Assembly: GCF_022539665.2 (NCBI RefSeq)
Contig: NC_081336.1
Span: 2,852,001-2,916,000 of the forward strand
Length of the DNA stretch: 64,000 nucleotides
Source of the DNA: Daphnia carinata
Lineage: Eukaryota > Arthropoda > Branchiopoda > Diplostraca > Daphniidae
Reading direction: 5' to 3'
Shown here: in pieces, positions 36,913-48,963 of the stretch
How the letters are laid out: the number at the start of each line of letters is the position of its first letter
How positions within the stretch are numbered: the first letter of the stretch is position 1
Program-made: the position numbers and the translations under genes
Notes under the pieces: model-generated
Seen by the model: the letters and a program-made list of their open reading frames with translations, nothing else
Told to the model about the DNA's origin: nothing
Databases searched by the model: none

Positions 36913-38293
36913 TTAGTTGAAATTGTCGCCATCATCGTCCGTTGTTTTCGCAGTTGGTTTCTGGAAGAAAGTCTTCTCGAGGAACTGACAAGCCTCGACC
37001 AGATTGGGGTAGGAACGTACGATGGATGCTAGACGATTATCAGGCAAGGGTGTAGTCAACAGGGTGAAGACATGACCGAAGACAACAGCATCTAATTCCG
37101 TGCATCTTGAATGGAGGACGATAAGTAAACATTAGTTATATATTTCATAACAACACTATCAACAGTTCATACCTATCATTAAAGAAATAGAGGTGATTTC
37201 CTAGGCGCTCACTAAGGGCATTACAGCAATGATCGACATCTTCATAAACCTAGAAAAATAATTTTTTAAGACAATATCCACAAATTCGGACATGTGTTGT
37301 GCTATAATTTACTTCATCAAGTGTTTTTGTAATCCATCCTAGAGCTGTTAATTTTTTTGTGACCTGTTTCTGTTTCCTCCATGTCAGCAGTGTGTTCAAA
37401 GGCCAAGAATAAACAGAACCATATCGAGGACAAGTGACTTCATTCAAGACTGTTTCATCACACCAACTGATATATAACTATCAGAAAATTTAAAAAACGC
37501 CTTAGCAATTTTAGAAAAATTTAAAGAATCATTCCATACTTCTGCATTGCCCAATATGTTGTTTGCTAATGACATATAGGCCCTCATGTCAGCTTTTTGA
37601 GCAGCATCCAAATGATCAGTTAGATTGATACCCTATCAGCAAATATATATTTTCTTATGCTTAATTACATGAATATATTAAAGTTACCTTGTTAGCCACA
37701 AAACTGACAACAGGATCAAGATCTGCTACTACAAAGGCACCACATTTGATGAAAGGCAATTTACCAGATGGTGACATATGTTCTGCATTGCTTCTCATTT
37801 CAACCTTAGTAAAAGAAATTAAATTATGATTGTAATATTTTTCAAACCAAATTTTTAATATACCTGAAATTCTAGTCCACACATTCGGAGAAAAACTTGG
37901 ACAGCAAGGGAATTAGCTTGATCTTGTAGAAGAATTTGTTCAACTTCATATGGCTGATAAAGTTTAACATCAGAAGGCCAAGGTTCCAAAGCTTATGAAT
38001 GTTGAAGAGGCAAGTTGCATATAAACGAAAAAAATACAATCAAATTGTTTTGGATTTGCAGGCCACCAAATTTCGAGTGACAAACAGTGAGTGACAGAAA
38101 AACCCAATAAGAAAATATGTAAAATGAAGAATATTTTAACAAAGTTACCACCAAGCTCAAAGGAAATAGAATCCGTTAATAAAACTGATGGCATTTTCAC
38201 AAAGAGAAAAGAAAAAAAAGTTCCGAATATTTGCGGCCCAAATATTTGTAGAAGAAAACCAAGTGCTTCTGCTGGCAAGCTCAGGGTTGCCAA
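36913..38293 (-). CDS. Mtx2: Metaxin-2, outer mitochondrial membrane import protein
   Basis: Seven segments (38260-38293, 37864-37991, 37688-37804, 37540-37632, 37313-37477, 37173-37249, 36913-37105) give about 268 residues, close to vertebrate metaxin-2 (about 263). Metaxins act with the SAM complex in beta-barrel insertion and in mitochondrial adaptor functions. Family landmarks are [20 protein letters not shown], the thioredoxin-like [18 protein letters not shown]...[27 protein letters not shown], and [15 protein letters not shown] in the GST-C-like domain. The odd point is the start. The frame of the first segment has no ATG: TTG at 38293 is preceded by in-frame TAG and TAA. A CTAAC branch-point-like motif at about 38295-38301 and AG dinucleotides nearby suggest the segment is an internal exon, with the true first exon upstream, across the foldback element. 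Confidence 0.88.
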
Positions 38294-38328
38294 TGTTAGA
38301 AAAATAAGACAACAGGTTTACTACGTAC

Positions 38329-39055
38329 AGTCATAGAGACCTGGTTGCTCCACGCTGTGCTGTAAATGCCACAAGGATCTGCGGTGACCTGTGGTTTGAA
38401 ATTTCACTGATTTTGTGGGAGGAGCTGGCAGCGATAAAGAGCCATCTATTGAATAGATCTAGAGATATCCCGATATCCTGCAACAAAACCATAAAGAGGC
38501 GACACACAACAATAGAAAGGTCTAGTAGATAACACCCCCATTGCAATTCGGGAATACAGAGGCAGTCTTTTCTTTTTCCCCTTTCTTAACGTATGCTGGC
38601 CACGCGCTGCGCTAGGTTCCACTTTCCACTGTTTTTTCCACTCATTTCAATTCTGTATTAATCACCAAACACTGGAAAGTGGAGCAAGGTTTGCGCTATT
38701 ACGCCTCTCTGACAATTTAGTTTTTTGCGCAGGTGGTATTGCGCGCTGACAGGCCGTTATTATAGTAGGCCATGCTTGAAAGACACACTTGACTTGGCCC
38801 TCCGACTACTCTAAGTACAAACCGCTAGAGGGGTGTTCTACGGCTGCTAATTCCATTTCAACTTCCCCCTCGTTTGGCGGGTCTGCTATGATTGGCTGTC
38901 GAAATTTTGCCAGGACATAGCTCATTGGTTAGGACCGTGTAGTACTCCAGCAAAACCGCTAGGTTCGCTTTTTAACTGCCAGAATTTGACCACAAGTCAC
39001 CGCAGACCCTTATGGCATTTACAACACATCGTGGAGCAACCAGGTCTCTATGACT
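38329..39055. mobile_element. 727-bp foldback element with 67-bp terminal inverted repeats
   Basis: Left arm 38329-38395 and right arm 38989-39055 are reverse complements with about 5 mismatches in 67. They begin AGTCATAGAGACCTGGTTGC and include CTGCGGTGAC near the inner end. A smaller hairpin sits inside: 38617-38634 pairs with 38667-38684 at 16 of 18 positions around CCACTTTCCA. No transposase frame is present between the arms. No clear target-site duplication was found. It looks like a MITE or foldback transposon and lies 35 bp upstream of the first recognised metaxin-2 segment. A non-mobile inverted duplication is the alternative. Confidence 0.7.
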
Positions 39056-40747
39056 CTGCTGTGTAGAAGCCGGTACCCGATAGAAGTAACATATCGTGTA
39101 GGTTACTTCGTGGATCAACTGCTCGATCACACGAATAGATAGCCATAGAGCAGTAAAAGAATCTGAAATTAATCACTTAGCAAGATTGCAGCTGTGTTGA
39201 ATAGAAAGCGGATGCAGCGTAACGATTGTAGGCTTGGAGCTTTTAATTCTGCGGCCACTGCGCGATCACTGTACTATGCATATTGCGCAACAGTCTCTAG
39301 TTTAGCTGATAGATATAAATGTAAAATAGGAACATTTTAACATGTAGTGCCGTCGATGTCTTAACTCAACAGGCCGCCTAGGCTTTGATATTCTCCTGTC
39401 CCTACATAAGTAATGTAACAAAATTTGTACACGCCGCATTTTGTTTATCAAACCATTTACACACCTAACCAATGCAACCTTCTGCTCTTCTACGAAACTT
39501 TTCCACACTCCTTTAGTCCGAGAACCACAGGCAACCCGGCTTCCTTGCTTTCCACTTGAGATTCCAAACATTGTCCGAGCTTACCATATGATCGCAAAAG
39601 CAGACAGAAAACGATAATTTCCAACGCGTGCACGTTGTAATCGAACCCCATTAAAGACGTTTTGTTAAACTTGTTTCAAAAATCCCACAAGCAGTTGCTA
39701 CGTCAGGTAATTTATTCAAAAGATTCCCCCATGAAACTAGAAAGCTAAATTTAGCTGTTGAGTGAGGCCAAAAATATTCAATGCAAGAGTGATGTGAAAT
39801 GTCTGTAAGAGCTGTCTGCCTTTCCGCGTGACAACGACAAGCATCATCGAAGGCCGTTTTACATCCTCAGCCATTCTGAGCCATTTTAAGAAATTGATGA
39901 ATTTGAAATTCAGCAATCGCTGTTGCCATTGTATATGGTGTCCTTGTGTCAACAGACCTTGTCGTTCAGACCAAACCTTTTTCGGCGAAAAGCCATTTTG
40001 ACATTTCCATATTTATCACCCACCTAGTGCTTCACACTTTACAAAACTATTTAATTTATACAATCCACAAAACACTTGTGCAGTAGGAAAACTAACGGAA
40101 ACTCAAAAGGATTGATGACAATGCCATAATTTTTCCCTCCTTTTTCTCACAGGCTTTTCAACGTAAGATGGCGTTGACCGACTGCTAACAAATTGTGCAA
40201 ACAGCGCCACATCGTAAGAAACAAAACAACGCCAGATCAAAATTATTCAATCAAAAGAATCAACAACTACGTGAACGAATCAGACTATGGCGTTGCTCAT
40301 TGGCAATATTGTTGACTCAATGCATACAAACTTGAATGCAATGTTTAAAAATCAAAACAGATGACTGATGACTCAGCTGATAGTTGTTGCACCTGGGTAA
40401 TAACTTCATATTGTAATCTAACAAAAGTCTGTTTATCATCTAGAAAATCTCAACGACAATTTTTATTATGTTCTTTAAACCTTACGTCAGCCAAACATTG
40501 TCCTTTTCGTTTGAGAATGAGACGTATTATCGAGTAAGAAGCCGCAATGGCGCTGCCAGTCAACGCTTTCTCTCCCAAAGTCGGCGTGTCTCTTTCGAGC
40601 CGAATGGTGCAACGAATGGGTTCTGTTCGTGTGGGAAAAACCAGAAAATATCAAAGCCATCCACTTCTATGTAGTTCTCCACCACCATAAGAGTGTAGTA
40701 AACCGTCTTCTCCCACCCACCTCTACTTTTCGTACCCACCCACACTA
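39056..40747. other. Intergenic, no secure gene
   Basis: About 1.7 kb between the foldback element and the IRS upstream region. It has weak minus-strand coding signals (next entry) and a TGACTCAGC site at 40369-40377 that matches the CncC/Maf antioxidant-response consensus. Nothing else was recognised. Confidence 0.4.
39302..39996 (-). CDS. Possible small gene, unrecognised (weak)
   Basis: On the minus strand an ATG at 39996 opens MAFRRKRFGLNDK and reaches a GT donor after 39958. An AG before GATGTAAAACGG would continue in phase 0 into a basic frame (KRPSMMLVVVTRKGRQ) that ends near 39745. A separate frame begins MFGISSGKQGSRVACGSRTK at 39571. A TATA-like TATAAATT lies upstream of 39996. None of these resembles a family I recognise, and they may be chance frames. 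Confidence 0.2.
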
Positions 40748-41612
40748 CTGGGGCAATGGTGGGCGCCAGACGGAACGGGCGTTTTTATAACGGCGTGAGG
40801 AGGGAGGTTAGAAGAGAGAAGGACAGACAGCGCATACACATACACACCCGGACGCCAACTTCAATGAATGGGAGGCCCTCAATCTGTTTTGCCCAAGTTT
40901 CACCCACTACCACCACTACACCACCTCTCTCATACAGACATATACACAGTGTTTTTTCGTCGCAGATGTTTGTGACCTTGGGTCCTTTTTCAGCACGCAT
41001 ACTCACGCACACATAGATGAGAGAGGTTCGCAAGCGAGTGACTTTTTAGCTTCTCTCTCTTTTTCGGTTCCCCCGGCTTGTGCTGCTGCTGCTCGCTGCA
41101 ATTGTGTGACGCAATCTTAGAAAATCGTACCACGTATAATTCACGGAGAGCGTATCTGCGCCACCCACACCATTTTCTTGCTACTATTCGATTGGATGAA
41201 AAAAGCAATCGTCGCTGTTGTTTCTCTCTGTTTCTCTGTGTGCGTGTAATGTGTGTGCACACTTGCACTTTTGAATGGCTTCTTCTTCGTCGTCCGACTG
41301 ATTGACGGCCGGATTTTATTTTCGTATTGGCGCACTGCACGTTAAAGTGTGCCAGTTCCGGAAGCCCAACACGGTCACTGCGTCGTGCAAAGACGCACAT
41401 TTCTAACAGATTGTGTCTGCCTTTGCCAAATACTTACATATATCTAGTTTTTCCCTTGCAGGCAATAAAAGTGTTTTCAGTTGGTGCAACTATTTGTGCC
41501 CTTCTAGTCTCATCTGGTCAGCCATTTGCACTCCAGTGACAGCAGCTTTGGATTTATCAGCTTGAACCATGTGCAGCTCACCTTTGGTACCATTGGATTT
41601 AACTTGCTGAGA
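40748..41612 (+). promoter_or_regulatory. IRS promoter and 5' untranslated region
   Basis: Upstream of the IRS start codon lies a TATA-like TTTATAA near 40785. A strong pyrimidine-AG acceptor ending at 41461 implies at least one non-coding first exon upstream. The donor of that exon was not identified. Confidence 0.4.
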
Positions 41613-44600
41613 ATGATGTTGCCCCACGATGTTACAGATCATGCAGAAGCTAAGAGGCCAGATTCCACTGAGCCTTATAGGCCCGGAGGGATTCTTCTCT
41701 TTGGCTATCTACGTAAGCTCAAGGTGAACCATCATTCTCTTATTGTACAGTATATTGTTCGTCTCACTTACTTATTCACTAACATTTTTGTTTGGACTTT
41801 GCAGCGAATGAAGAAAAAGTACTTCATTTTAACAGCTGACAGTGAAAGCAGTCCTGCTCGACTAGAATATTTTGATTCAGAGAAAAAATGGAAGAATGGC
41901 CAGACAGCAAAGAGGTACCAGCAATATTTTTCTCAAGATATCTAATACCATAGTTCTCTAAATTGTTTGCTTTGTTTTTTCTAGGTCGATTATCATCAAG
42001 TCATGCTTTAACATCAATAGGAAAACAGATTGCAAACAAAAGTTTGTAGTAGCCCTCTACACCAACGAAGACTGTTTTCCCATTGTCTTTGATTCTGAGG
42101 AAGAGCTACTAAAATGGTTCATCACCTTACTCAAAATTCATCTCGTAGACAAGATTGAAGAAGGAGATGAGCTGAAACCTATTTACGGTAAGATGATTGT
42201 GTTGATCATCATTGATTAGCTTCACATGCACACAGCATTGAGACATATATCCAAATCCAATCAAGTCTACAAATAACCTGCTTGATCATAAAGGTCCTGG
42301 GGTCCAATTCTTGAAAGGAATCTTTGGGGTTTTATAATTAGCTTTCTTTTCCAGTCACGAGGGAGTGAGCGCCTTGCGACCGACACGGTTGGAATGTATT
42401 GTTTGCCTACAGCGACACGCGATTTGATGCAGCACCAAATAGTTGTGTCAGACTCGTTAGGGTTGTAGGAAAAAGAAAAAAAAAAAAAAAAAAAAGCTTC
42501 CAAGCCGGAGATAAAAATAGTGACATGAAGTTCCGAGAATGCCTGAATGAAAACAATCAACTGCTTACGATTATTTTTAGCCAAACACAATAGTTATTGC
42601 AGTGTTTGTACCAAGCCCATTATCTTCATTTTCTTTCTTTTGCTTCATTTAATTTCAATCGCCTTTTTTCTTTCTGAACAGAACATGTGTGGCAGGTGAC
42701 GGTCCAACGGAAGGAGTTGGGCAGCCGAAAAAACATCGTGGGTCCCTATCGTCTATGTTTGAACACCACCTCACGGATTCTGACTCTCTTCAAGATGCCA
42801 CTAAGCCTTCCGTTGGAATTGTGGGAGTTTCCAGTGATGACGATCCGACGTTGCGGCCACATCAATTGTCAGTTTTTCATGGAAATGGGTCGCGGAACGA
42901 TGACAGGCGCCGGTGAACTCTGGATGGATCTGGAAGAAGCGGCTGTCGCCCAAAATGTGCACGGAGCTATCATCGAGGCCATGAGAAATTCTGCGAAGGA
43001 AGATCTAGGACCGAGGCCAAGGACAAGGTCGTCTTCCGCCAACGAGCAAAATCGGCCGTCTCTGCAGCAGTCCTGGAATCCCACTGCTGCTTCCGCCGCT
43101 CCAGTATCAACAGCGATCGGACTGGTCCGAAATCGAGCCGACAGCGTTCCATCCAGATCGAGAACGACAAGTGAAAGCGCCGTTGTTACCCCGACGCATG
43201 ACAGTCGGCCATCTTCTGTTCTGTACGCTCAAGAAGGATCTTCAACATCACCTCCAATGGCCGCCAAGTCAATACCTTCTTCGTATTCCATGGATGACTT
43301 TGAGGCTCCCCTTCATCCGGTGAGCAATCACATACGTAGCCGTCTCAGTCACACGGGCACGCCTGAAAACAGTTTACCCAAGGAGTCAACGATCCTGGAA
43401 GAAGATAGAAGCGATGGCTATCTGCTGATGTCTCATGGAGAACAAGCTCCATCGTCCTCGGATTACTTGTCCATGACGCCTAGAGGCAATTTATCTTCTT
43501 CGCCGAGCTCTGCAATGGGACATACGCGAGCCCTTTCGCTTTCCAATACCTCAGTCCGAGGCGGATATAAGAACAGGGTTACGCCCGTGCCATCGGGCGC
43601 ACCGCCAATCAAGCCGCCGCTTCACCCTCAAAATCCTTATATGGATATGTCGAGCCCGGTGACGACATCGACTTGGGCGTCGCCCCCTCCTAACGCTCAA
43701 GATGGTTATCTGCCTATGTATCCATCCGGAAGCGCACCTGGCTCGATTGGAACCCGTTCTGGAACTCATACTCGATCCAGCAGTTTCTGTGATGAACCGG
43801 CGGAGAGTTACGTGCCCATGGCCCCGCAAAGTGTGGCCAGTTCGGTGACGTCACGAGATGAAGATGGTGGCTCCTACATGGACATGCAGTGCAGACGTAG
43901 TGTTCCAAGAGACCCGCATCATCTTCGCGGTCGACTTAGTCCGGCCAGCGGTAGTTCATTAGCCAGCTCTTTTACGTCAGGGACGCCCCCTGTCGGTCGG
44001 TTCCAAGAATATCACCTGGAAAAGGTGTCCTCATTTCTGACACCATCGGAAGACGACGATTCACTGTCCTCATTGAGTTGCAGACAATCCCGAGCCTATT
44101 CGGTCGGCTCCCGTCCAGATATTAGGGGCCGAAAAATGCCGCCCGTCACTCACGATCAACCACCTCCCACTGCGGTCAGTGCAGCTCCACCTACGGCTTA
44201 CACTGGCTACCAAACTTCAACCAGTCAGGACGCCAGAGTGAGAGCGTATTCCGTTGGAAGTCGTGTGACGACTGGTAATAACAAACTATCGGCCTCGAGC
44301 AACGGCTCATCTTCATCAATCAGCTCATCTCGCCACGAGCTGGAACCCTCATCAAATCTCGTTCATGCGAGCCCTACGCACGGCCACCCGCAGCAACCGG
44401 ATGAAAGTCAACGTAAAAAATCATTGAGCGTGCCCCATTTAGGCACTTCAACGCCAGCCGGATCAGTTGCAAACATCCCGTACGCCGGATCAAATCCGAC
44501 TGGGACGTTTTTCCGCACTTTATTGAGTCAGCAACAGACGGCCGTTCGTCGGGATAACGATTTGATGGAAATAGAATTTGCTCGGGGTTTGAGCGGCCTT

Positions 44601-47383
44601 AATGTCAGCTCAGACAGTTTTTCAGGAATCGACCAGGTCGATTGCGCTGCAGCCTCTTCTTATGCTGGACAATTTGGCTCGTCGGATAGTGTAGGCCGTT
44701 CCTCTGTCGCTTCCACCAATTCCAGCACGACCGGCGCTGGTGGTCGGCCACGATCGGCTTCTAATCAGTTTCGCCCTTCGTTCGGTTCCAATCGCAGTAT
44801 TGTCACTGGCAAACCTAAATTGGATTCCTTCCGATCTAGGGAAGGCCGGGCACGTCTCGAACGTCTGGAAAGTGTCCCACAAGGCCGCGATCAGGATTAC
44901 ATCGAGTACGGCGAGAGTCGACAACATCTGCGAGGAGGTCTCGAATCGCCGGATGTCAGCCGGCCCAAGTCCGTCACCAAAACGGATCACGATCAGGACA
45001 GCGCCGACGAGTACGTGGAATTGGCTCAACCGGCCAGTAGGTCGAGCGTGGCTCGTCTGTCCGTCTCTGAATCGGAACAAATTGGCAGAGTCCTCTCGCC
45101 CGGAAGCGATTACATGACCATGGACGGATCCAAGAACAAAATGGTTGGTTCTATGAGCACTGTTTTCTGTCAAATAGGTCAAGATCCTTCATCAAGCTAC
45201 ATCGATATGAACTTCCAAAATAAACGGACCCCATCGCAAACGGGATCCGTTTCCGATGAGTTTACCTATCTACCTATGGATTATACACCTAGGTCTTCTA
45301 GGAACCCATCTAGGCAATCATCTCAGGTAATTCGATTTTCTGTCAGTGCATTTAAGGTAATCCAATTTTTTTCTTGTTTTTACACAGGCTGATTTGATTT
45401 TAGCACTCGGAGCTGTGTCGCCCTCTATAAGAGGCTCGCAAACCCCACGGTCAGAATCTGCTCGGCATTCGCGAACGGAAGAGAGTTTGCAAGAACAACA
45501 TTACATGGAAATGACCTGCGATAATCCGATAGGTGCATCTCAAAGTCTTCTTCACGCGGACAAGTCAGTCCGTTCTCGCATTCCTAGTCCGTACGATGAA
45601 TCACAGACGGACTCTGAAGTCCAAAGCGCCGTCTCTGCCAAAGGCAAGAAATCGGCTTTCCTATCCAATTTATTTGGCCGCAAATCGTTCAGTGCGGGAA
45701 AATCAACTACGTCACCAACCGCCGTGACTCCAGCAGAGAGCGGGACGTTACCCAGGTCGTCCAGAAGTATGCCGCCAAGTCCATTTTCCTCATTGAAAAG
45801 GCCTAGCAAATCTACCAAGTCCAAACGAACGTCAACAGCGGGATCGATTGCCCAGTCGCTTTCGCCCGTCTCGCCGGATGTGGATTTGTCGTCAGCCTTC
45901 TTGTTGCATCAGCGGAGTCAAAGCGTGCGCTCCCACTCGATGGGCCACTCGCGCAGCAGCTTGCACAGCCCATTGACTCCGCCCAGTCCGTCTGCCGATT
46001 TCTCTCTGGTCCATCCCCAATTCTCACCGCCGTCCGTCACCCTTTCGTCCAAGCCGGGCAGTTCGCAACCCATCAGCATCTCTTCTCAAAGACAAGTTTA
46101 CACTCCACGGGGCTCCCCGCACACTGGAATCACTGCCCTTAATTTGAACCGCGTGCCAGATGCGGATGATTACGTTCTCCACCACACGAGGTATTCCGCC
46201 AGTCCCAGCCGGCTCATGCCCATGCCGACTTTATCGCCATTGCCGGAGGTTCTCCTCAATACCGTGGTACAAATACCCAAAACTGAGAAGACGAACAATC
46301 GAAATTCGATAACGGGCAAAATTCATGATGGATACATGAACATGGATTTTGGGGCGAACAAGTCGTCATCTACGAACATCCAGCAACCGAGGTTCACGTT
46401 TGAAGAGTTGCCCGGCTCTGGTGAGGTAACCCCCACGATGCCCAGTACCCCGAGAGCTGAAACTAGCTTACCTGTTCGGATACCTTCAAAAGCGAACGAC
46501 GATAAAGAAAATTCTGTCGTGTCGCAGCAAACGAATTTCTTGGTCGACCCAGAAACACCAATTTCATCATCAGGCAATGGAACATCGACATCTGCCACAC
46601 CTACCAACTCTATTCCAGCTAAACAAAGAGCCAATAGTTTGGAAAAGATCGTCGGTGCACTCGAGAAAGCCATTATTGGCCCAAAACGGCACAGTAGTGG
46701 AGACAAGCCAATGAAACGTTCCAGTGGCACACTAATCCACAGGTAACTTCAATTGTTCATTTACACGTTTGTTAAGTATCTAATGTTTTTGCGTTTATCT
46801 CAGGTCCAACAGTTATCAACCATCGTCAGCGAGTCGCGTAGTTATTGCTGGTAGCAAACCAGCATCCCTCTTTCCTTTGCTGATGGACATCCCAGCTGGA
46901 AAAGTGATGTCGATTTCCACTAAAGATAGTCAGAATGGCAAGAACGCGAAATCTTTAACTGGCCAAAACTTAACTGGGTCTACGAACCGGATGTCTACGT
47001 CTTCATTGATCAGTTTAGGCGAGGACTTGGCAGCTGGCGAGTTGCAAGCTGTCAACTGGAATACAAGTTCATCGACGTTCATACCATTGACCGTCGGTCC
47101 GAGTCCAACTGGCCTACCGTCCAATTCGTCCTCTCCGTCGCTGCTTTCACGGCCGACTTCAGTGCAAAGCGAACGAGCAATTCACTACGCCCAATTGGAT
47201 CTGACACCATCAACTGGCCTGCGATCAACGCCTAAAGATGAATTCGTGGACGAAATTCCTAAAAGTCCACGCATTCCCAGACCTACTTCAGTGTCGGCTG
47301 GCTTTGGAGCTGACGTGGCTACCCCTTACGCTCAAATTGATTTTAAGAAGAGCGAAGGCATTAAAACGAGTAACCTCTCGTGA
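41613..47383 (+). CDS. chico: Insulin receptor substrate (IRS/Chico)
   Basis: Six coding exons (41613-41723, 41805-41914, 41985-42187, 42682-45326, 45388-46742, 46804-47383) give about 1,667 residues, longer than fly Chico or vertebrate IRS1. IRS proteins dock on phosphorylated insulin/IGF receptors and recruit PI3-kinase. A PH domain begins near residue 27 (GGILLFGYLRKLKRMKKKYF) and a PTB domain near 142 (HVWQVTVQRKELG). The rest is Ser/Pro-rich and disordered. Eleven YxxM PI3K-p85 docking motifs are visible: YLLM, YLSM, YMDM twice, YLPM twice, YVPM, YMTM, YIDM, YMEM, YMNM. Near the C-terminus YAQLDL and YAQIDF match SHP2/Csw docking sites as at IRS1 tails. The start at 41613 begins MMLPHDV; the frame is open upstream to 41526, but an untranslated acceptor at 41461 precedes it. 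The 494-nt intron before the PTB exon has an A18-type run. Confidence 0.93.
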
Positions 47384-48963
47384 AAAACGATTTTAAAAAG
47401 CAGCAGAATCATCTGGGAATGTATTTTTACAGTAAGTTATTTTTTGTTACGTTTGTTTCAAAATAACTAATTGGTGAAAATTTCTGTTATGACAGATTTC
47501 TCCCATCAGTTGTCCTACTTGTCAAAAGAGGGCACGCACGAAACTAGCTTCGGCCGTCAACAATCGACCATTTGTTTTTCTTTCTAATTCTTCGGATTTT
47601 TTTCCCTCCTTGGTTCATTTTGTTTTGTTTTCGCTTTTTTTCTCACTCACATAAACCCAGATGTAGCCCAATTTTAATCTTCCAGTAATCGACTAGTCCT
47701 CGATTTTGTGCAGTTCTAGTAACTACTTCCCTCTAGCTTGTTTTAACTCGAGATACGTACGTATACATAGGGCAATGGCTAACCAAATGCTTTCTATAAA
47801 GTGTAACTAGCTATAGATTGTGGTGTACATGTTTGAAGGTAATTTTCTTCTTTGTTTTTGTCGGGGGAAAAAGTAGTCTTTTAATTTCGTGCGTGTTTGT
47901 GTGTTTTTGTACATGGCAAAAATGGACGGTTTTTAACGAAATGGCGTCCTTCATATTTTAATACAACAATTGTGCATTTTTTTTTTCATTTTTTAAACAC
48001 TTTGTATCAAAATAACTCATGTCATAAACTGTTTTAGTTATCTCGTCGGAATTTTGGATTTTAATCCAATGGATTTTCATTTTTGAGTCGCTCAATACAC
48101 GCACCAATGTTTGTTGATACAAATATTTCGAGGGCTTTGAAAATACCGCAGTCACGCACTATGACAGGCACATCCGTCTCAGCTCTGTGAGCATCTTTTC
48201 TCATCTGGGGTGGAAAATGATTAAACCTCAATATTTTTTGTTTTCTTGCAGTCGGCTACACTTTCGTTTTTGGCCGAAAAATGTCGAGGATTTTTAGAAT
48301 TCCGACCAAAAATATTTCAAAAATCAAACTGGCAACGCTGAAGCTGGGCAAACTTGAAAAAATATAAAAAAGAGGAAAAAAGCGAGAAAATGGCTGCCTG
48401 CTTCTCGATGGCCGAGTGCGAGTCAGATGTCTAATATTTACTACAATATCGTGCGTCCTTATCAACTGCCCAACGCGATATCAGGTAATTCAGTTAGAGC
48501 AACATGAAAATGATTGTTTTCCATTTCTTGGGTGCAGCACTACTTGCCATTGGCTGTAATACAAGCTGTTATGAAAAATAACAAATCCTCCTGTCAACCC
48601 TTGTATTTATGCTGATCCGGCTCATTGAAAGTGTGGCATTTCCATCGATAGTTTACCTTCTATCTTCTTCTGATCTGCATAACATTGGTTACAATGGATG
48701 TGAAAGGTTGAAAATCTCTGGATTGTTGATTGGTGGCAAGACAATTACAAAAAAAGACAAATCTTGATTGGCTTCTCAGAGGTCTCTGGAGTCACAGCTG
48801 ATTCCATTTTTGTCTCTTGACAATGCCCTCTCACCTAATTTTCGTGCTCTACAGAATATCGTGATACAGTTTCTTTGAAAGTGTTGGCACGAGCGAATAA
48901 TAACCTGACCTTTGTCTGTTTCAGGGTGCTGTTGACAGTTTCGCCTTCGTGCCTGCAGCCACA
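47384..48963. other. Intergenic, IRS 3' region and Patronin 5' untranslated exons
   Basis: About 1.6 kb. The IRS 3' untranslated region comes first (no AATAAA seen close by). A likely untranslated first exon of Patronin ends at the donor ATCAG|GTAATT near 48484. The acceptor TGTTTCAG at 48917-48924 starts the exon that carries the Patronin ATG. The first exon contains a 14-codon upstream open frame beginning ATGGCTGCC near 48389. Confidence 0.45.

Noticed and set aside
44622-45182. 186-codon minus-strand frame
   Set aside because: Antisense of the large IRS exon, which has clear YxxM and PTB-linked coding on the plus strand.
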